From Solea solea (taxonomy: Eukaryota > Chordata > Actinopteri > Pleuronectiformes > Soleidae): 64,000 nt of DNA. The DNA lies in NCBI RefSeq assembly GCF_958295425.1, contig NC_081146.1, forward strand, positions 4,836,041 to 4,900,040, given 5' to 3'. A model generated the notes under the pieces. The model was not told the origin of the DNA and searched no databases. It saw only the letters and a program-made list of their open reading frames with translations. Of the stretch, positions 50,917-64,000 are shown piece after piece. Numbering within the stretch: position 1 is the first letter of the stretch; the number at the start of each line of letters is the position of its first letter. A program made the position numbers and the translations under genes.

Positions 50917-51220
50917 CATGTTTACATACACCAAACAGAGACAAGCATAATATTGACAAATGTACCAATGTACATATTGCTAACTTGAAGTAAAAATAGA
51001 ACCATAACAATTTTTCCACCTTCAGTCCTCATTACACAGATTCTACACAACTTAACCTGGCCCGTGCTTTCTTGAGACCCAAAAAGAGAATTTTCTAAAC
51101 TTAAGGGAAAAAGAAAATCTCAGCTGCTGCCCTTATACCATTCTAGTAATAATACATAAATGCAGTTAACAGAAACATCCTCAAACACTACTACAGAGAA
51201 AGCTTTGGAAGACTAGACAG

Positions 51221-55642
<4,422 letters not shown>

Positions 55643-55768
55643 ATCCAGCAGCACCGTACTACAAGTTTATCGGCCGTCACTGTGTTTTATTTCCGATATT
55701 CTCCACAAACCTTGATGCTTAGCTGCGAATAAGACGAGCTACGTGGTCGAAAGTGCTGCGGATACACA

Positions 55769-55778
55769 GCGCATGCGC
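55769..55778. promoter_or_regulatory. NRF1-type palindrome upstream of srsf10
   Basis: GCGCATGCGC is a perfect NRF1 consensus, 127 bases upstream of the srsf10 start codon, where a CpG-type promoter would lie. Confidence 0.6.
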
Positions 55779-55974
55779 ACATTGCGCAGTAGGACAGACA
55801 CACACCCTGTATATAGTTAAATTTCAGTGATCTTAGATACCTTTGAAGAGCTGATATGTAAGTTAATGATTTGAATGAAAGTTGTTCTTTTATATGTGCA
55901 CTTTTTTAATGAGATTAACCTGTGCGACACATGGATGTAATGCTCATGCATGCTTTAAATAAACCTGGCACAAT

Positions 55975-55979
<5 letters not shown>

Positions 55980-56034
<55 letters not shown>

Positions 56035-56053
56035 TTAATATATATTTATATAG
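55980..56053. repeat. (TA)n microsatellite
   Basis: TA dinucleotide tract between srsf10 and fabp10. Confidence 0.95.
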
Positions 56054-56485
56054 CAGCCATTTTTGACATGAAACAGCAAGACAAACACAGGTGTTACCAA
56101 TGACATTAATAAGCGTTCCACTCCAGGTTTAACAGAGCCAAGCTCCTGCTATTTTTCAAAAACAAGTCCCACTTAATACTTGACACATTATGTTGTCTCA
56201 AAATAATTAAAAATGTGTGTTTCCTGTATGTGTATTTGTACTTTAAAAAATAAACAAGAGAAAGAATTAAATAATTATACATGGTCAACAGAGCATTATC
56301 AAATGGTGGCCCTACACTACACACATACCACCACTAGGGGTCTCAGTAAATCTTTCAAACATCATTGTGTCACTCATATTACCTATTAAACTAGATGTCA
56401 GGCATAGAGATGGGCAGGCCAGTGCGAAGAGATGCATTTGCACCGTAAAAATAACACAAACAACACACTTTTACGCAAAACATTT

Positions 56486-56491
56486 TTTATT
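56486..56491 (-). terminator. fabp10 polyadenylation signal
   Basis: TTTATT on the plus strand, about 35 bases past the fabp10 stop codon, which implies a very short 3' UTR. Confidence 0.7.
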
Positions 56492-56522
56492 TAAATAGAC
56501 ATTGTTTTTCTTCACTGCCAAG

Positions 56523-57413
56523 TTACATCTTTTTGCTCTTCCTGATGAGAGATGTAGAGCCCATGGTCAATGTCTGACAGGGGATAAGAACACAGTGATA
56601 GGATACTTAATATACAATCATTTAAGTTATACTCATACATCAGCGATGACAGTTCACATTTTGCTTGTTTGAATGAAGACGTTTCTAAGAGAGGGTGTAT
56701 TCTGGTGAATTATACTGTACCTCTATCATTTCTCCTCCTTTGAGCTCTTGGATGTGGTGGAACTTTCCAGTATCGCAGACCAGTTTGCCACCCTCCAGAT
56801 TGACAGTGCACTGGTAATCGGAGAAGGACAAAGTACTGTATATATCATCACAAGTATACAACAGGCATGAACCCAAAACAAATATTTGCATTAAAGTCGT
56901 TTTTAAAACTGTCCAGGGTGTACCCTGCCTATTGCTCTATGTCAGCTGAGATTGACACAGCACCCCCCGTGACCCTCCATAGAGGATAAAGCAGTAGATA
57001 ATGGATGTAGTTTTTCAGCTGCTCCAAGTGCGTTTCCACAAAATAAAAGGTAAATTACACCGACAAACCTTGAGCTTCTTGCCATCCATGGTGGTGATAT
57101 CAGCCTCCTTGCCAATGGTGAAGGTGTTGGTCACAGATTTTCCAGGGGTCTTAGAGGTGATAACAAAGTCTTTGCCACTCTGCTTGATTTCAGTAACTGG
57201 CTTGATGTCCTTTGCCATCTTGATGACATCTTCTGGGAGGTCTGTTGAGAAAAGAAGACAGATTTATGTAAATCCTTGCACAGTGGCAAGACTGACCAAC
57301 CTCAAAGGCAACGATTGAATACTATCTTCCAAATGTTTTTTCTCACCCATGGCCCTGAGGAACTCCTCATAGTTCTCCTGAGAGTAAACCTGCCATGTTC
57401 CATTAAAGTCCAT
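56523..57413 (-). CDS. fabp10: Fatty acid-binding protein 10, liver basic type
   Basis: A cytosolic lipid chaperone that binds bile acids and fatty acids in the liver of fish, birds and amphibians. Four exons (57347-57413, 57069-57241, 56721-56810, 56523-56573) give 126 residues, the usual length, with the standard FABP gene structure and compact introns. The start [20 protein letters not shown] is typical of liver basic FABP. The core includes [35 protein letters not shown] and TTMDGKKLK. The C-terminus is LIRKSKKM. The last strand reads MGST where many relatives have GGT or GGV. Whether this is the fabp10a or fabp10b copy cannot be settled from the sequence alone. Introns contain a dispersed repeat (56915-57004). 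Confidence 0.96.
56915..57004 (+). repeat. Dispersed repeat fragment (family copy 2)
   Basis: CCAGGGTGTACCCTGCC, then a GTCAGCTGAGATTG segment, CCCCGTGACCCTC and GAGGATAAAGCAGTAGATAA. It lies in fabp10 intron 2. Confidence 0.7.
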
Positions 57414-57515
57414 GTTTCCTGGAGGGTCTGGGATCTCCTTGACCAAAGTGGGCTGGAGGCTGAGACAGCTGTGTGAAGCTCAACACAATGTAGAGAATGT
57501 GAGTCTGCTCCCAAA

Positions 57516-57525
57516 CCTTTTTATA
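57516..57525 (-). promoter_or_regulatory. fabp10 TATA box
   Basis: TATAAAAAGG on the minus strand, about 103 bases upstream of the fabp10 ATG. This would give a leader of about 70-75 bases. A TATA box suits a strongly tissue-restricted liver gene. Confidence 0.75.
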
Positions 57526-57899
57526 CAGGAAGGTAAAGGGGCTCCGAGTGCTGAGGATAATGAGTAACAAACCTCTATGAAGTAATCACTGCTGTGTGAA
57601 CAACCTGGAGTTCACTCTCTCCTGTTTGACCCCTGAATATGAATTTGTAAAGTGTGCTCACAAGTGTCACTAACAGGAGGTATGTGTACGCCTGCAGGAA
57701 TACATGCTATTTCACATCATCAAATTAATGAATTACTTTTGACTTATTTGCACTGCTTTTATTCAGGATAGATATAAGAGATGATCCAAGTGGCACATAA
57801 AACAGGATCATACCATCAGACCAGTGTTTTCCAAAGTGTGGACCACTGCCTACTGGTCAGCCTTGGAGTTATTGCGAGTTGGTTATTAAAAAAATAACT

Positions 57900-58305
57900 G
57901 AAACATATTAGCCACTTTAGATACACAGGACACCTAATACAGTGACAGGAGTGGCACCTGCTGTGGTCGTCTGCTGCTGAGTATTTGATCTGCTTCAAGG
58001 TTTGATGTCTTGTATATTCAGTCACTGTTACTTTCCTATTATCTTGAACCATTCTGGTCATTCTATTCTGACCTCTGGCATCACCAAGGCATTCTCACCC
58101 AGGGAACTGTTTGTGGCTCAATTGATGTTTTTTCTTTTTCCTGATATTTTCTGAAAACCCATGAAATGGCAGAAGATCAGCAGTTTCTGAAATACTCAGA
58201 AAACAACAACAACCTAACATACCTAAATTCTGCCTGCATAGATTGAGTTGCTGCCATTTGATTGGCAACGAACAGATGTACCTAATAAAGTGGCTGGTTA
58301 GTGTG
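57900..58305 (-). mobile_element. Degenerate Tc1/mariner-like element, internally deleted
   Basis: The right end ACCTAATAAAGTGGCTGGTT and the left end (AGCCACTTTAGATACACAGG) resemble the termini of a widespread fish Tc1-like transposon. Between them are segments recognisable, by recall, as decayed transposase-region sequence in reverse orientation: AGATCAGCAGTTTCTGAAAT, GACCTCTGGCATCACCAAGG and GACAGGAGTGGCACCTGCTG. It has stops and deletions and no working transposase. Confidence 0.75.
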
Positions 58306-58309
58306 TTGT

Positions 58310-59250
58310 CTTTATTCTGGGGACATAAAAATCTTAATGTGAAGCATGAAGTTTGTAAACGCAAAATAGCTTCTCAGTTATGACTATTTTGCTTAGTATT
58401 GAACTCATGATCATTTTTTATTATTAATTGTTTCTACATGTACATATACAAAATATCAAAACTTCAATGTGACCTAATGCAATGCTGCATTTTTGCTAAT
58501 GTGCACATGTGAACTTTGAGAAGCTCTGCTATAGACAGGAGTCTTTCATGCAACATGAACATATTCAAGCTTCCCTCAACAAGCTTTTTTGTTGAACCCT
58601 GTGACTGGCCGGGGACCAGCAGGGTTAATGACACTGTGGACTGTTTGCGTTGAAAGGTACAAGAAATGATCTCGGCTTGCAAAAATCATACACAACAAAG
58701 TCTATTGATTAATATGAATATAAAACCTAACGCCATAAAAAATCACACAGACGAAATGTATGACTGAATTTGCTTTATTCATCATGCTGCACACAAAAAC
58801 AAATGATTCATTAGATTAATTAACTCAGTCCAGTAGGTGAAGCTCTCTCCGTTTTTCTTTATGCAAACATTAGCTGATCGCAAGGTTATAGATGATGTCA
58901 CCTAGTTGTTTATGGAGATAGATCTTAGCTGATGCAAATCTATCTTTTTTTTTATCTTTGGAACAGGTAAATAGAAAGTTTCAGTCCTGTTAAATAAGTA
59001 AACATCCATGGAGTCACCTCAGAGAGTTTTATACTGGGGATTATATGTGACATGTTCATATGTCCCAATACATGCACGGTGATTAACTGTCTGTGTATGC
59101 ACTTACATATGGCTATACCTTATGTTGGTTGTATATTTTTACCATCAACCTGATGAAAACTAGCCCACATGGTTATATCTGACACATTACGCATGCTATT
59201 CAATGTGCATTGTACCTTCTAAATAACATAAACATAAGTGCATCATATGT
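58310..59250. other. fabp10-myom3 spacer and myom3 3' UTR
   Basis: No coding exon. A TTTATT at 58774-58779 could be the myom3 poly(A) signal on the minus strand. Confidence 0.5.
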
Positions 59251-59256
59251 TCTGTC

Positions 59257-62200
59257 TTAAAAGCCCATCTCCACAGCGTTTGCTGGAGGCTTCTCTCCAA
59301 GCTTGTACGCGCTCACCGTCACATCAGCTGTCTCACAGCCATACTTGTTGCGCACAAAGATGCTGTATTTTCCTGAATCTTCCATTTTGACATTGTTGAC
59401 GGTGATGGTGCTGCACTTGGGCTCTTTAGTGATGGTGAACTGGTTTCCATGAACAATCTCCTTGTCATTACGGAGCCAGCTGATCTCTGGGGCCGGTTCA
59501 CCTTCGATGAAGCATGTCAGACACAGAGACTGAGGAGAGGACGGGAGGAAATTAGGGTCAAATCTGGTGCAACCACAGTGTGATTCCTTCAAGCCTACTT
59601 CAAAATAATGACAACAATATCACAGCACAGTGTAGCTGTGTAGCTGTGTGCTTTTGTTTTGACAGTGACATACCTTCCCTTCCATGATAGCGACCACATC
59701 AGGAAGACCTTTCGTTACTTTAGCCCGATCTGAAACAAACAAAAGCAACAACAACCACTTCCTATTGACATTCTCGATAAAATATTACATATAAGTATCA
59801 TTATTGTGCACAGAAATATCCAAGGAGTAACATATTATGTGTGACTCACTTTTCTCAGCAATAGCGGCCTGCCTGAGGGATGAAAACAAAGGGTCAAATC
59901 AATACGACACTGCACAATGTCAAGCAACAATGGGAGTTCAGACGTGTTTCATTTAAACAACAGTCCCTTGTGTACAGGCCTTTTCTGTGTAAATAGTCTG
60001 ACTCTGACTTCTAAGTGTTTTCTTTTATTGTCACAGAAAGTCATGTTGTGCCTAATCTACTGCGTGTTGTGCTGCACTTACTTCAACCTCTGGTGCTCCA
60101 GCAGGGCGTCAGCAAAGACTGTTGGAAGTTACAGTGATGATCAAATGAAATCTCATTGTATTTGCTCAGACATAACTTTATGATATGAAGTTGCACAACT
60201 GAACTCCAAACATAAGCTTCATGTTTTCCACTCACTTTGTCCAGACACGTCAAGAAACCGTCTGTGTGTCTCTTTGCCATCAAACATCTCCAAAGTGTAT
60301 TTTCCTTTATCATTATCTGTTGGGTTAGGGATATCAATCCAGACCATCTGCATGCTGCTCCCAGGCTTTGTCCTCCCTTCCTGGTCAATCCTCTTCTCCC
60401 TACAGGTGAAGAACCACAAATACACCATATTCACCATATTCACTGATTCTAATACATAGAAAATACAGTGGGTACACAAGAAAACTCTTCCTTCTTATCC
60501 CACCAAGGGTCAGAAACTCATAAATAATGGAAAAGAAAATGTAAAGCTCATACTTTTCCACTTGCAGTGGCACACACATACCAGCAGGTGGTGCCAGTAG
60601 CCTGACTAAAGAAAACAGCTACACTGGCTTAAGCAAAATCATTTTTCATTACACATCCAATAATAAAATGCATTATAGCTACCAGTCTTTAAATATGATG
60701 AAATACACATGTTTGAGTGTTTTAAATGATAGAGCACCAAACATGTTTTTTCTTAACAATTAGTCAAAAGGAGTGATTTTCACGTTGTCTATTTTCTTCC
60801 TCTGCACGGAGCAGAAATGACTTCTTATCATGGAAAACAATTATTAAACACTATCTGGCAGTATCATATATATAACATCTGCCAACTTTACCAACACAAA
60901 CAAAAATGTTATAATATAACTATTATAACATAACATTATTATTAAGTAATATTCATTTACTTTAGTATTATTTAAGTATTACCACAGGTTTTTGTGTTTG
61001 ACGCAGTTACTGCTCATCTTCTATGTGGTGCACATGCACACTGGCGGCAGCTGTGGTTCTGGTGCCTACACACCACACAGCTGGAACTGAGGCCAAAATA
61101 AATGTTAAACTACTCCCATTTGTTTTCCTGCAAGTGGTTTTGCACATTTGTTATCTACCACTAATCCTTTTGAGGGTCGTGAGGCGAGCTGGAGCCAATC
61201 CCAGCCGATGAAAGGTAGAATTCACCCTGGACAGGTCAACACCAGTCCATCCCAGCAGGGCCAAGATACAGAGACCAACAACCTTTAGCATTCAAACCTA
61301 AAAACAGTTTAAAGTCTCCAATTAACCTAATCCTAATCTGGGTGTTTGGGGTCTACTCTTTAAGGTCAAGTGTGTAGAAACTGTGCATTTTGTAATTTTA
61401 AAGTACAAGCTTACAATGTGAACATACTTTTTGGTATGGGAAGGCCACCATAGTTCCCTGATGTCCTTAGAAAGCAAAGGGGTGAACTGATGACTCCTCC
61501 ATTTGTTACAATCTACAGTCTCATCCTCACACGTCACCAGTTCTTACACACTGGACTTTTAAAATGTTCTCTTCACGGTATTTAATTACGTTTTAAAATA
61601 CATCATCCGCGGCAGCTGCTGAACACACGACGTTAGGTCAGACTCACTTGAAGTGCCAGCTGGTCTTCATATAGCTTGTGTAGTATTTGAGTGAGCAGTA
61701 GAGCTTGAAACCTTGAGCGGTGCTCTGAATGCTCAGAGGACCAGCTGACAAAGCTGCGCAGACAGACAGAGAGAACAACTCACAGCATAAACTATAAACA
61801 CTGCTATCTCTTTTATTATCCTCATCTATACATAGCACATGGAAAAGAAGAGCTGTTCTCCAAAGAAGACCTTCCGCCCGTGAATAACTCACCGCATTGT
61901 TTACTTAGATGTTGCAGAAGCTTGTCATACTCTGCAAATAAAAAGGGACAGTTAATACTTCTTATTTTACAGTGTTTTTATTGAGCAACACACTTCAGAT
62001 CAGAGGTGGGACTCAGACTGATGAGAGCACATAATGTGATAAGACATATTTATTGCTTTGTTTCTAGAGTCAAACGCACACAGGGAAAACTATGTGTTTG
62101 CTGTTAAAAAGAACATGCAGTGTCTCACCGTTATCCAGCAACTGCAAGCTGCTCACATCCTCTCCTCTCTTATCTGACACCACAGTTCTGTACGAGCCTG

Positions 62201-63857
62201 CCACTTTCTTTGTGACCTGAGGAGAAACACATCAAAAATGACCAAAACTATTTTAATTGTAGTGTGTAACCTTTAAATACAAACAAATGCGTGTTACCTT
62301 TAAACCATTGTCAAATGAGTTCACACAGTCGTGATTAAACCTATCAGCTCTACGTGACTCTGTGTTTCTCACTCTAGCTGTGTTAAGATTTTGTCTCGCT
62401 CAGTGACATTCCAGTGCTGCACACAGGAAGTGATTCACCTCAGGTCAATAGAGTGTCCACAACAACATTGCACAAGTAAAGCAACGACTGAATGACTGAA
62501 AACAAAGTTTCAGAGGTGAATTCTACTGCTTAAAAGAAGCAGTTTGATGGAATGAACACTTCTTGTGCCCACCCGACCCTGCAGTGTCAATGAATACACA
62601 CAAACGCTCCCTCAGTCATGTCTGTTTACTATTGCTTGACAGAGTCTGTTAGGAGATAAAGGATACAGTATAGCAGGTTTAAGGTATCGTTTTACTTTGA
62701 GGGGCAACTTGTTTCGCAGCCAGCAGCAACACACATTGAAGTATAGCAACATGTATCCTAATTGCAATCAGTAAGTCATTTAAAAAGCTGATGGCAGCAG
62801 GTATAATTGGCTTTTTGTATTCTGCAATGAGGCAGATTGTATCTGTGGCCAGATGGAAGCAACAAGAACTGACAATGCAAGGGGTGGCTCGGATCAGGCA
62901 TGATAATTTGACCTTGTACAGGTCATGAAGGACATTAAGGACAGTTCTGGTGATTTTCTTATTTTAAAGACTGAGTGACCTGTACCTGCAGGTAAAATAA
63001 AGCAGATTTGAAAAAAACAAAAGTAAAACAAATGACATCCACTTTTAAACTATAAAGCCTACGAGAAGCACACAGTATCCACATAAAAATAGAACCTCAT
63101 TTAAAGTTTCATCATGTCTGTTCACGAAGACCAAACAGTGGCAGAATAATAGAGGTCATAAAAATGATCTAAACATATGCACTGCAGCTTTAAAATCAAT
63201 ATGCAGGGTCTGAAAATAGCACAGAGTAAGACTTTTAATCCTCTAAACATCAAGTGTCTGTCAGTCTGACACAGCTGTGTTTGTTGCTTCTTTTCTCTCA
63301 CACTGCAGTGGTGACCATTAATGACTGCTGATTCACATTTGTCTGAGCCCTTAACTCCCCAACACACGGCCGCTGTCCTGAAAACAGATCAGAGCACAAG
63401 TGTTTCTGAATACCTGTGGAATGGTCAGCGTGCTGACCCCGGACGACTGCTCGTACACAACCTCGGTCACTTCTACACCTTCTTTAAACCACTTGAGAGA
63501 CGTGTCCTTGTTTGTATTTGTGACCTGTGTGAGAACAGATGAAACAAATGATGATCTTTTTGATTAAAGGAACCACCATAGTATATAAAGTACTAAAGTG
63601 AACAGACTATCATATACTAACGACTGAAGTAACATTAGATGTAGAACATCTTAAGTATCTCAGAAGATTTAATATGAAATAAATGAATTACTTAGTAAGA
63701 GTAGAAGTTTGACATTTCTTAGACTCATATAGTGTTGTTGAGTAGGTTCATTATTCCTGTTCTATTCCATAAATACAAAGGTACAATACCTTGCACTTAA
63801 TTATGAGTTCACAGTCTTCATTTATACTCCATGACAGGAATTCTTGGAAATAAGGAC
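59257..63857 (-). CDS. myom3: Myomesin 3, C-terminal ten exons (5' part outside window)
   Basis: A sarcomeric M-band protein that cross-links myosin filaments. Ten exons on the minus strand: 63790-63857, 63414-63524, 62129-62216, 61893-61931, 61648-61744, 60236-60399, 60082-60118, 59850-59872, 59674-59729 and 59257-59529. Phase is continuous, and they encode about the last 318 residues. The order is an Ig domain (KCKVTNTNKDTSLKWFKEG...), a linker helix (EYDKLLQHLSKQ), an Ig domain (GFKLYCSLKYY... through DNDKGKYTLEMFDG), a second helix (FADALLEHQRLKQAAIAEKN), and the last Ig domain (GLPDVVAIMEGKSLCLTC... through EDSGKYSIFVRNKYG). This Ig-helix-Ig layout is the myomesin antiparallel dimer module. 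The protein ends NAVEMGF. Choice of myom3 over myom1/2 rests on synteny with srsf10 and pnrc2. Confidence 0.93.
61137..61325 (-). repeat. Dispersed repeat fragment (family copy 3)
   Basis: On the plus strand it reads GAGCTGGAGCCAATCCCAGC and CACCCTGGACAGGTCAACAC, ending CTCCAATTAACCTAATC. This is the opposite orientation to the copies at 17505 and 56915. It lies in a myom3 intron. Confidence 0.75.
61357..61564. mobile_element. MITE-like element with terminal inverted repeats
   Basis: Left TTAAGGTCAAGTGTGTAGAA is matched, inverted, by TTCTTACACACTGGACTTTT on the right, giving imperfect arms of about 22 bases and a total near 208 bases. Similar ends appear alone at 42375 (AAAGGTACAGTGTGTAAAAT) and 62260 (AGTGTGTAACCTTTAAA). 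Confidence 0.65.
62303..62360. repeat. Dispersed repeat shared with 35548-35610
   Basis: Same ordered blocks, CCATTGTCAAATGAGTTCAC then CCTATCAGCTC, in a myom3 intron. Confidence 0.7.
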
Positions 63858-64000
63858 CTTAGAAAACAGAGCAAATGATTATAATCTGTAACCGTACTGA
63901 ACAGTGACCACCAGAGAGACCAATGACACTGTATATATGACTTTATGTACTATACAGTTATGGCAAGTAACTTCAATGTACAGTAGGCAGGATTTCTTAG

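Overview
The window is chromosomal DNA from a ray-finned (teleost) fish, most likely a percomorph. The genes are intron-rich vertebrate orthologues with GT-AG splice sites. The spacers hold fish-type tRNA-derived SINEs, Tc1-like relics, MITEs and long (TA)n tracts, and a fabp10 gene, a family absent from placental mammals, is present. There are no bacterial operons, CRISPR arrays or viral genes. Exon borders were placed by reading splice sites and checking that the codon phase carries across each junction.

Left half (1-33.8 kb) is the block found in human 1p34.3: rragc (minus, exons 1-4 only, running off the left edge), mycbp (plus, complete), gja9 (minus, single coding exon), rhbdl2 (minus, seven coding exons), a tRNA-Ile(AAU) gene, and akirin1 (minus, five coding exons). 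Right half (36.9-64 kb) is the block found in human 1p36.11: cnr2 (minus), pnrc2 (plus), srsf10 (minus, six coding exons), fabp10 (minus, four exons) and the last ten exons of myom3 (minus, running off the right edge). The join of the two blocks lies between akirin1 and cnr2, at about 33.8-36.9 kb.

The genes do not form one pathway. They cover nutrient sensing at the lysosome (rragc), MYC binding (mycbp), gap junctions (gja9), intramembrane proteolysis (rhbdl2), chromatin-linked transcription (akirin1), cannabinoid signalling (cnr2), mRNA decay and nuclear-receptor coactivation (pnrc2), splicing (srsf10), hepatic lipid binding (fabp10) and the sarcomeric M-band (myom3). Two promoters stand out: the head-to-head rragc/mycbp interval and the pnrc2 promoter each carry two inverted CCAAT boxes about 30 bases apart.

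No wholly new system is evident. The most interesting signals are structural. (1) A near-identical inverted repeat of about 130 bp brackets rragc exons 2-3, a circular-RNA candidate. (2) srsf10 has a U12-type AT-Ax minor intron whose 3' end is not a plain AC. (3) The two human 1p blocks are fused. (4) mycbp is on the opposite strand relative to its neighbours compared with human. (5) There is a 550-bp nonautonomous transposon with long terminal inverted repeats.
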